From contig CAZRSB010000004.1 of NCBI GenBank assembly GCA_964602715.1, positions 1-64,000 on the forward strand: a DNA stretch of 64,000 bases. Reading direction: 5' to 3'. Numbering within the stretch: the first letter of the stretch is position 1; every line of letters starts with the position of its first letter. Position numbers and translations under genes: made by a program. The notes under the pieces were generated by a model. The model did no database searches. It saw only the letters and a program-made list of their open reading frames with translations, and was not told the DNA's origin. Source of the DNA: Natronoplasma sp964602715 (GTDB lineage Archaea > Thermoplasmatota > Thermoplasmata > Halarchaeoplasmatales > Halarchaeoplasmataceae). Positions 35,500 to 43,227 of the stretch are shown one piece after another.

Positions 35500-38400
35500 A
35501 TGAATATGGATAAAGACAGTCACTTGAAACCTCAAGCACTCGAAAAAGAGATACTCTCGTTTTGGAATTCTAAAAATATAGACGAGGAATTGAGTGAGTA
35601 TATTAGAGGAGGAAAAAACCATTATCTAGTCCGGCCTCCCAGTTCCATTCGAGATCAACTTACTTGGAAAGACATATATAAAAATATAATTTACGACGTC
35701 TGGGCACGGTATTGGTGTCTCAAAAACTATAACGTAAGGAATGGTTTTGGATTTGATCCTTCTACGCTTAGGATCGAGCGGATGTCTATAAAATCTGAAA
35801 GATCGAGATGTCTTTCTTATCTTTCGAAGAAAGAACTCTCTGAGTTAGAAGAAAAAATAAAATCTAATTCTGAGGAATTATTGGATGAACTTAATGATAA
35901 ATATAGGAAAATAGGGCTATGGAAAACGGGAGAATTCGATTATAAAGTCAGTGATGAACTATTTATAGATTCATGTTTTTGGACCTTGAAAAAGCTCGTG
36001 GGAGAAGGAGTGGTCGCCAAGAAAAAAAGACCCATCAAATGGTGCCCAAATTGTAAGGCTCCTATCACAAAGTCAGAGATGTCATTGGAAAGAGAGGTAA
36101 AACAGAGTTTATTAGTAAAGGTACCACTATCTAGCGGTAAAGATCGATACTTTTTAACAGAGGTAAAGGATTTATGGAAAATACCCGCGAGTACCTCGTT
36201 GATGGTCGATACGGATGAGGAATACTTTATCTTAAAATATGACAAAGGAGAAGAAGAGGACGTAGAACAATTAGTGCTTATCAAAGATAGAGCCGAAGAG
36301 CTGATGGAAAAATATGGTATCGATGACTACTCAATATTGAAGTCTGTTTCGGGGGAAAAATTAGAAGGTCTAGCTTATAGAGACCCTCTTCATGATAAAT
36401 TATCTGGTAAGAAGAAAGTGCTGAATGGAGGTAACCGTGTTATTGCTTCAAAAGCCGTACGCGATGGAGGAACAGGACTTGATTTTTTAATTCCGTACGA
36501 GAATCGTCATTGGGAAATAATCAAAGATAAAAAAATAAAATATTATGACCCATTACTTGAAAACGGATATTTTGAAGGAGGTCCAAAAAATAATGAGTAT
36601 TCTGGACTATCATTTATTCAAGCTGAATCACTTATATTTGATCATCTTTTGAACAAAGGTTTAGTTCTCGAAAAAAAAGAAATTAAGACTGAATCAAAGA
36701 GATGTGAGTCATGTAAGAGCCGCATAATAGATTTTCCGAAAAGAGAGTATTTTATAGATGCAGAAAACATGGATGATAGTATTTTACAAAAAATCAAGAC
36801 TCATTCCAGCGGAATTTCTCTAGAGGACGATATTGAGTTTAAGGACTTTTTAATATCTAGAAGGTCACATTGGGGTATACCATTTCCTGCCTGGGAGTGC
36901 GAATGTGGAAATCGCTTTTTTCCAGAAAATATAGAAGAGCTAATTGAAAGATCAAACATGGATGATGTTGAAAGTTCGAGCTATAGTGATTTCACAAATA
37001 TGAAAGTGTATTGCCCAATGTGCGAAAAAGAAATGGAATGGGAAAAAAGATCATTTACCCCTACATTTTTAGAAGGGTGCTCTCCCTGGGCACAGCTGGG
37101 TTATCCTCAAGAAGAAAAAGAGTATCAAACCTGGTGGCCAGGAAAATTATTTTATGATTATAACTTAGAAAAAGACGATTTATCATCATTGAATATGGTG
37201 ATCTCAGGTATAATTTTCGATGAAACTACCATCGAATATCAATTCGATCTCGGACCCATGATCGAGGAAATAGAATATGGCCGAGTTAAAGATCTAGTTG
37301 CAAAACAAGGTTATGATTCTATGAGAGTAAATTTACTAGCAAATGATCCTCCATCAGAACCAATGTATATCGAAGGCAAAGACTTTCAACATATTGAACC
37401 TCTCGTTAAAGTGAGTCTGAACTTATTAAAATTCTTAAAAGAAAACTTAAACAAAAACGAAAAGACACAAGAAGATCTTGAATCTTACAATCTAGCTAAC
37501 CTGAAATCAGTTGAAGACCTATGGATACTCTCTAAAACAGAGCGGTTAAAAGGAGAGATCAAAAAGGACTATGAAAAAGGAAGATTCGATAAAGTTATCA
37601 AAAATTTAAAAGAACTGATCGTTGAGGATTTTGGTCAATGGTACGTTAAATTGGCTAGAGATCGACTCCAAGATGAAGACGTCTTACCTATATTATCACT
37701 GACGAATCATATCCTTAAAAATTTCGCCATAATGACTTCACCTATCGCACCTTATTTGGCAGAGAAACTATATAAGGAGCTGGATGGAAAAGAAATTAGT
37801 GTTTTCATCGAAGATTGGCCAAAATCTAATGAAGATTATCGTGAGGATACACTTGAAAAAGAGATGATATCTGTCAAAGAGATAGTTTCAAAAATAATAT
37901 CTTCCAAAAGAGAATCAGAACTACCTATAAAATGGCCTCTAAAAGAAGTTGTTTATGAAGCTAAAACCTCTAAAGGTGAAAAATTAATAGAAAGATTCGA
38001 AAGAGTGATCGAAGAAAAAGCAAAACTAAAAAACATTAGAAAACTAAAAGAAGAAGAAGAATGGGAAGAGGCGATATTAAAAGTAAAACCAGATAGAGAA
38101 GAGATCGGTAAATCATATCCTTCTTGGGAGAGTAAGATAGCAACTATGCTCGAGAATAAGTCTCCAGAATCAGTAAAAGAAGGAATAGAGAATGGAGATT
38201 TTACCATAGGGCTACAAGGACAGATGATTGAGATCGATGAGGACATGGTAACTTTCGAGAAGGAGATGCCAGAAGGATATGCTGAGATCGTTCTTGAAGA
38301 TCTGAATATCTATATTGATCTTAGTATATCCGAAGAGATTTGGCTGGATGAGATGGTAAAGGAGATCAAACTTCGAATTAAAAGCATGAGGAAAGACCTG

Positions 38401-39504
38401 AATCTGGAAGAAGGAGACGAATTAATTATTTATATATCATGTTCTGACGAAATCGAAGAAAGATTGAATGATCAAAAAGATCAAATCAAGAAAGAAGTAG
38501 GAGGAAGAAAAATATTAGTTGTTGTAGATGAAGAAGAGATGGAGGAAGCAAAATACATCCTCGAATGGGAAATAAACGATGAGATCATCCTCATCGGGGT
38601 CAAACCTCTATATAAAACTAAAGTTGTAGAATATTATTCTAATATATCAGGAGTGGATGATGAAACCGCCGAAGCGTTGTATGAGGCAGGTTACACATCT
38701 ATTGACCAATTGAAGAAAGCTGAAGCTTCCCAACTTTCAGATATCGAAGAGATTAAAAGAAGTCTTGCTAGGAAGATAGTGAACTCGTTATCAGATGAAG
38801 AACAAGATGAACTCGAGGAAAAAGAAGACGAATTGGAAAAAATAAAGGAAGATGCTTCAGAAAAAGCTTCAGAAAAGGGGGAATACAGAGAGGAAGTGAG
38901 TGATGAAGAAAGTGATGTGGAATCAAAAGAAAAAGACGAAGAAAAAAAAGAAACCGTAGAAAAAGAGGATGAAACATCTGAAGAAGATATTGAAGAAGAA
39001 CACGAAAAAGACGAAAAAGAGGATATAGACGATACTGAGCTCCCAGAACATATCTCTAAAAGTTCTACATATTTACTAATGGATAAACGATCGAACAGTT
39101 CTTTCAAGCTATTTAGAAAAATAATAGAATCTGGGGAGAGAGGATTTTGTGTCTCGAGAGATTATCCTGATAAAGTTAAAGATGAATATAATCTTCACGA
39201 TGTTGAGATGATATGGTTATCTAATGTCGATAGGGAAGATGTCATAAGACCAAAGAGTTTGGAAAAGCTAAGTTTAGCACTAGAAAATTTTCTGACTAAA
39301 ACTGGAGGAGTGATAATGTTGAATGGATTAGAATATCTCATAACTAACAACGACTTTAAAACCGTACTTCATCTCATCCAATCGATAAAAGATCAGGTAG
39401 CCATTAATGAATCCATTTTATTGATACCTGTAAATCCTTCAGCTATGAACGAAAATCATATCGATCTCATAAGCGGTGAAGTAGATGAGTTAATCGAAAA
39501 TTAA
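35500..39504 (+). CDS. IleRS-like pseudo-synthetase fused to HhH and DUF835
   Basis: A 1334-residue fusion. Residues 1-1035 follow isoleucyl-tRNA synthetase from end to end: split Rossmann core, WCPNCKAPITKSEM (181-194), the CP1 insert (about 200-450), RRSHWGIPFPAW (454-465), the anticodon-binding bundle (VEDLWILSKTERL to DFGQWYVKLARDR, 671-722) and the archaeal IleRS tail ending WEINDEIILIGV. The catalytic HIGH motif is gone (PPSSIRDQLTW at 46-56), KMSKS is gone (IEEIEYGRVKDLV near 588-600), and the editing GTGxVH reads GTGLDF (324-329). Residues about 1045-1090 are a helix-hairpin-helix (ISGVDDETAEALYEAGYTSI), 1096-1185 an acidic linker, and 1188-1334 a DUF835 domain (FCVSRDYPDKV, MLNGLEYLITNN). 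It is a probable non-catalytic sensor or tRNA-binding protein; normal IleRS must be elsewhere. panE follows in the same direction. Confidence 0.85.
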   Translation: MNMDKDSHLKPQALEKEILSFWNSKNIDEELSEYIRGGKNHYLVRPPSSIRDQLTWKDIYKNIIYDVWARYWCLKNYNVRNGFGFDPSTLRIERMSIKSERSRCLSYLSKKELSELEEKIKSNSEELLDELNDKYRKIGLWKTGEFDYKVSDELFIDSCFWTLKKLVGEGVVAKKKRPIKWCPNCKAPITKSEMSLEREVKQSLLVKVPLSSGKDRYFLTEVKDLWKIPASTSLMVDTDEEYFILKYDKGEEEDVEQLVLIKDRAEELMEKYGIDDYSILKSVSGEKLEGLAYRDPLHDKLSGKKKVLNGGNRVIASKAVRDGGTGLDFLIPYENRHWEIIKDKKIKYYDPLLENGYFEGGPKNNEYSGLSFIQAESLIFDHLLNKGLVLEKKEIKTESKRCESCKSRIIDFPKREYFIDAENMDDSILQKIKTHSSGISLEDDIEFKDFLISRRSHWGIPFPAWECECGNRFFPENIEELIERSNMDDVESSSYSDFTNMKVYCPMCEKEMEWEKRSFTPTFLEGCSPWAQLGYPQEEKEYQTWWPGKLFYDYNLEKDDLSSLNMVISGIIFDETTIEYQFDLGPMIEEIEYGRVKDLVAKQGYDSMRVNLLANDPPSEPMYIEGKDFQHIEPLVKVSLNLLKFLKENLNKNEKTQEDLESYNLANLKSVEDLWILSKTERLKGEIKKDYEKGRFDKVIKNLKELIVEDFGQWYVKLARDRLQDEDVLPILSLTNHILKNFAIMTSPIAPYLAEKLYKELDGKEISVFIEDWPKSNEDYREDTLEKEMISVKEIVSKIISSKRESELPIKWPLKEVVYEAKTSKGEKLIERFERVIEEKAKLKNIRKLKEEEEWEEAILKVKPDREEIGKSYPSWESKIATMLENKSPESVKEGIENGDFTIGLQGQMIEIDEDMVTFEKEMPEGYAEIVLEDLNIYIDLSISEEIWLDEMVKEIKLRIKSMRKDLNLEEGDELIIYISCSDEIEERLNDQKDQIKKEVGGRKILVVVDEEEMEEAKYILEWEINDEIILIGVKPLYKTKVVEYYSNISGVDDETAEALYEAGYTSIDQLKKAEASQLSDIEEIKRSLARKIVNSLSDEEQDELEEKEDELEKIKEDASEKASEKGEYREEVSDEESDVESKEKDEEKKETVEKEDETSEEDIEEEHEKDEKEDIDDTELPEHISKSSTYLLMDKRSNSSFKLFRKIIESGERGFCVSRDYPDKVKDEYNLHDVEMIWLSNVDREDVIRPKSLEKLSLALENFLTKTGGVIMLNGLEYLITNNDFKTVLHLIQSIKDQVAINESILLIPVNPSAMNENHIDLISGEVDELIEN

Positions 39505-39536
39505 GATTACTTGTATTCAACTTTGGAGGTTTATTT

Positions 39537-40439
39537 TTGAAGATCGGCATCGTAGGCCCGGGAGCTATAGGATCCTTTCTTGCATGTTTATTGAGTGATG
39601 AAAACGAAGTTGATCTTATAGGTAAAGTGGATCGAGATATCAATGAGATAAAAGTGATAGGAGAATCTTATACAAGCGGTAAAGTAAATTACTCAGATGA
39701 TCCCTCTCAATTGATCGAAGATGATATAATCATTATAGCCACAAAATCTTTTGATACAAGAAGCGCTATGTCCTTTATTGAAGACTATATCTCCAATAAA
39801 TCAATCATCCTAACTCTACAAAATGGGCTGAATAATGAAGAAATAATATCAGAATTTGTCGGAGAAAAGAGAACTATCGGCGGGATAACTAGTCATGGAG
39901 TTACTTTTATAAAACCGGGTACTGTCAAACATGCAGGTGAAGGTGACACAATTATAGGTGCCTATCCAAAAGGAAATAATAAAAAAGTGGAAAAAGTTTC
40001 TAAAATTTTTAACAGATCGGGACTAAAAACTGATATTAGCAATAATATCTTAAGGAATATTTGGGAAAAAGGAATCATTAACTCCGCAATCAACCCGATC
40101 ACTGCTCTTTCTGGGATAAAAAATGGAACACTTCTCGACAATGATAATCTTAGGGATCTGATGAATATAACTGTAAACGAAAGTTGTGAGGTCGGAAAAA
40201 AATATGTAGACCTCTCAAATTCTAAAATGATAAAAAAAACTAGTGAAGTAGCTTCTAAAACCTCTGAAAATATTTCTAGTATGTTACAAGATATAAAAAA
40301 CGAAAAAAAAACAGAGATTGAACAGATTAATGGAGCTATCATAAAAAAAGGCAAAAACAAGGGTATTGAAACTAAAGTAAACAGGGTTCTATTCAACCTA
40401 ATAAAATTTAAGGAAAATGAATACCTTCAAGACTTTTAA
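39537..40439 (+). CDS. panE: 2-dehydropantoate 2-reductase (ketopantoate reductase)
   Basis: A 300-residue NADPH enzyme reducing ketopantoate to pantoate for coenzyme A synthesis. The N-terminal Rossmann motif is IGIVGPGAIGSFLA, the catalytic Lys is in NIWEKGIINSAINPITAL, and the C-terminal Glu is in SSMLQDIKNEKKTEIEQINGAI. The start is TTG at 39537 with a full GGAGGT at 39525-39530, 6 nt away. It lies 32 bp after the IleRS-like fusion gene on the same strand and probably shares its transcript. The family also holds related lactate-type reductases, but the motifs favour PanE. Confidence 0.92.
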   Translation: MKIGIVGPGAIGSFLACLLSDENEVDLIGKVDRDINEIKVIGESYTSGKVNYSDDPSQLIEDDIIIIATKSFDTRSAMSFIEDYISNKSIILTLQNGLNNEEIISEFVGEKRTIGGITSHGVTFIKPGTVKHAGEGDTIIGAYPKGNNKKVEKVSKIFNRSGLKTDISNNILRNIWEKGIINSAINPITALSGIKNGTLLDNDNLRDLMNITVNESCEVGKKYVDLSNSKMIKKTSEVASKTSENISSMLQDIKNEKKTEIEQINGAIIKKGKNKGIETKVNRVLFNLIKFKENEYLQDF

Positions 40440-40446
40440 TTCATTT

Positions 40447-40833
40447 TCATTTCTTGATTATCTTTTTCCTACCCATCGCTTCTAGATATCTAATCTCTTG
40501 ACCTTGTTCAAGCTCCTCAAAAGTTTCCTCGTCAACATTTATTTGAAATGTATCATAAGTATCCAGGTCCATGACATTTAATTCTCCATTTGATTTGTTC
40601 ACTACCTGCCCTTTTCTTCTATCGATGATAGGAACTCTTATTTTTGTAGTAACTGGATTTAACATACTGTATTTTTTGCCATCGAAGATACCTCTTCCTT
40701 CTATCCTTGCTTTTGCTTCACCATGCTTACCAGGTTTTGATGTATCTATACTATCTATCTTACAAGGTTCGTCATCTATTATTATATACTGATTTTCCTG
40801 TAGATTTCTTATCTCATTTTGTTCCCAATCCAT
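40447..40833 (-). CDS. eif5A: Translation initiation factor aIF5A
   Basis: A 128-residue archaeal IF5A that relieves ribosome stalling at proline-rich stretches. The hypusine loop TSKPGKHGEAKAR carries the modified lysine in PGKHG. The N-terminal SH3-like and C-terminal OB-fold domains are both present at normal length, and the end KKIIKK is basic. TTTTTAATAG about 25-30 bp upstream suggests a leaderless ATG at 40833. It is convergent with panE. Confidence 0.95.
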   Translation of the reverse strand: MDWEQNEIRNLQENQYIIIDDEPCKIDSIDTSKPGKHGEAKARIEGRGIFDGKKYSMLNPVTTKIRVPIIDRRKGQVVNKSNGELNVMDLDTYDTFQINVDEETFEELEQGQEIRYLEAMGRKKIIKK

Positions 40834-40891
40834 GTTTATCAGACTGGAGTTATGTGTTTATCTATTAAAAATATTGTGTTTTATAGGCCTT

Positions 40892-42712
40892 TCAACACTC
40901 GACTTTACCATTATTTTCTGCTAGTTTTTTCATCCTTTTCATCATTCCTTTCAAAACATTTAGACCTCTATCCCAAAATTTAGGGTCTGTTGTATCAATA
41001 CCTATTGTTTCCAAAAGATCTTTTGGATCTTCAGATCCGCCCTTTCTAAGGATTTTCAGATATTCAGGGACAAAGTCCTCTCCTCTCTCTTTATATATGT
41101 CATAGAGAGCCAAAACTAAGAGATTGCCATAAGCATAGGCATAACAGTAAAAGGGATAATGAACAAAATGTAAGATATAACTCCACCACCAACCATATTC
41201 CTCTCTTAATATAACTGAATCACCAAATTCTTCACGATTAGTTTCCAACCACAAATTATTGATCTGTTCACTATTCAGTTCTCCTTTTTCTCTTCTTGCC
41301 TGATGGAGTTTTTGCTCAAATTTTGTCATTATCACCTGTCTAAAGACTGTAGCGAAGTCTCTCTGTAATTTTTCGCCGATGATCCGTAATTCAGTCTCTT
41401 CATCTTCTACTTCATCCATCAACTTATCAAACAAAAGCATCTCGCCAAAAACACTAGCCATCTCTGCAGTAGTCAAAGGCGTACTTTGTTGGAGGGCTCC
41501 CTGGTCTCTAGCGAGATATTGATGAACTCCATGACCAAGTTCATGAGCCATTGTTATCATATCAGATGTTCTGTCATTAAAATTTAACATTATGTAGGGA
41601 TGAACAGATGGAACCGTACTTGCACTGAAAGCTCCTCCACGTTTACCTTCTCTTATCTCAGCATCGATCCAATCGTTCTTAAAGAATTTCTTAGCTATCT
41701 CTTTCATTTCTAGGGAAAAATCCTCATATGCCTCTAGGACTTTTGTTTTACTCTCCTCGAAATCAATCTCTGGGATACTACCTGGCAATGGACTATATCT
41801 GTCATAATCATAGAGCTCGTCTAAATCACATATCTGTCTTTTAAGTTCATAAAATTCTTCCACCAGATGAGTATTTTCCATCACTGCACTCAGAAGGGCA
41901 TCGACAGTTTCCATATCTACCCTGTTGTCCAAATTCCTAGGAGTCATAGGATCGGGATAGTCTCTAAATTCACAGATAGTGGAATGATTTTGTACAATAT
42001 TGTTGAATATGAAGTTAAGTAAGTCATTTTCTTCCTTTAAAGATTTAGTAATAGAATCAGATGCTATCTTTCGCTTTTCGCGATCATCTTCATACAATAC
42101 AGACAATGCCTGATCTAAAACCATCTCATATGATTCTCCATCATATTCAAAATCTACAATCAAGTTTCCCATCGTCTGGTCGAAAAGTCTTTTAAAAGCC
42201 TCTTTACCAGTGTTTTGAAGTGATTCGATTATCTGTTCTTCAAATTCAGAAAGCATATATGGAGTATATCTACGCCAGTGATTTAAATAACTCTTATAAT
42301 GTTCTAACTCATCACTATCCATATAAATCTCAGCTTCTTCATCAGACAGAGATTGCCATTCGAGTTGGAAAAAAATCAATTCGTTTTTGATTTTACTTTT
42401 TATCTGTTCAGCCTTTTGGCGTAGTGCTCCTCTCTCAGGATCCTGAGTATCTGCTGCGTGATAAAGATTTGCAAAAGATGTTATCTTATAAATAGATTCA
42501 TAGATTTCTTCATATGACTTCATCGCTTCTTTAAACTCTTGAGGGGATAATTCTTCTCTTTCGACCTTATTTTTATATTGTTCTCTAAATGCCTCAGCTT
42601 TTTCCATTGTTAGATTTATATCGTCCTCAAGTTTAGGGTCGTCAGGACCTTCATATAGATCGCTCAAATTCCATTTAACTCCTTCTGAACTGGTAGATTT
42701 AACTGATGTCAT
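40892..42712 (-). CDS. pepF: Oligoendopeptidase F (M3 family)
   Basis: A 606-residue cytosolic zinc peptidase that cuts short peptides. The active site MAHELGHGVHQYLA (HExxH) lies near residue 390, with the third ligand Glu about 25 residues on (TPLTTAEMASVFGEM). The N-terminal helical lobe (WNLSDLYEG start) and C-terminal WWSYILHFVHYPFYCYAYAYG are typical of M3B PepF. No signal peptide. Together with the DUF885 and TldDE proteases it fits a peptide-using metabolism. Confidence 0.95.
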   Translation of the reverse strand: MTSVKSTSSEGVKWNLSDLYEGPDDPKLEDDINLTMEKAEAFREQYKNKVEREELSPQEFKEAMKSYEEIYESIYKITSFANLYHAADTQDPERGALRQKAEQIKSKIKNELIFFQLEWQSLSDEEAEIYMDSDELEHYKSYLNHWRRYTPYMLSEFEEQIIESLQNTGKEAFKRLFDQTMGNLIVDFEYDGESYEMVLDQALSVLYEDDREKRKIASDSITKSLKEENDLLNFIFNNIVQNHSTICEFRDYPDPMTPRNLDNRVDMETVDALLSAVMENTHLVEEFYELKRQICDLDELYDYDRYSPLPGSIPEIDFEESKTKVLEAYEDFSLEMKEIAKKFFKNDWIDAEIREGKRGGAFSASTVPSVHPYIMLNFNDRTSDMITMAHELGHGVHQYLARDQGALQQSTPLTTAEMASVFGEMLLFDKLMDEVEDEETELRIIGEKLQRDFATVFRQVIMTKFEQKLHQARREKGELNSEQINNLWLETNREEFGDSVILREEYGWWWSYILHFVHYPFYCYAYAYGNLLVLALYDIYKERGEDFVPEYLKILRKGGSEDPKDLLETIGIDTTDPKFWDRGLNVLKGMMKRMKKLAENNGKVEC

Positions 42713-42840
42713 TGTTACACACAGACCTCTAAAGATTAGAAGAAAATAAAACTTTTGTGTAAAATCAGGAGCTTAACCATTATCGATCGAGATAATTGAA
42801 TATGAATATTTATAGTGATTTGTAGCTCTTATTTTTCTAG

Positions 42841-43185
42841 ATGATTTCAGGCGGTATCCATGATAAAATAAATTTGATGCAACACAATGCATCAAGACAG
42901 ATACTAAAATTCTGCTCTGAGTCAGCTAAATCTATTAAAGAACTCAGTATTGAACTAGGTATACCTATCGCTAAATGCTACAGATTAGTTTTAGAAATGG
43001 AAGACGTTGGATTACTATATAAATGTGATAAAATAAGAAGTAGAGGTAAAGAATTTTGCCTTTATAAATCTAATAAAGATCTAGAATTCTTCACGATAGA
43101 TGATACCGAAATTAAAATCGATTTGACGCCAGGGAATAATTTTGATCAAGAATTTCATAAAAGATGCAGTTCAGTTGATGTTTGA
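42841..43185 (+). CDS. Small HTH transcriptional regulator
   Basis: A 114-residue protein with a winged-helix domain (ASRQILKFCSESAKSIKELSIELGIP as helices 1-3, KCYRLVLEMEDVGLLYK as the recognition helix, then a short wing). The fold resembles ArsR/TrmB-type regulators. The C-terminal part (FFTIDDTEIKIDL) is a short strand region that may dimerise. AATATTTATAG centred about 28 bp upstream suggests the leaderless ATG at 42841. It precedes the surface protein gene by 42 bp and may share its transcript. Confidence 0.75.
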   Translation: MISGGIHDKINLMQHNASRQILKFCSESAKSIKELSIELGIPIAKCYRLVLEMEDVGLLYKCDKIRSRGKEFCLYKSNKDLEFFTIDDTEIKIDLTPGNNFDQEFHKRCSSVDV

Positions 43186-43227
43186 TCACTATTGACCCAA
43201 CCTTCAACTAATATTGAGGAATGAGAT

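Noticed and set aside
38691..39107. Open minus-strand frame rich in serine
   Set aside because: It is the antisense of the acidic Glu/Asp/Lys linker of the IleRS-like fusion; GAA codons read as serine and phenylalanine. No ribosome site or recognisable motif.
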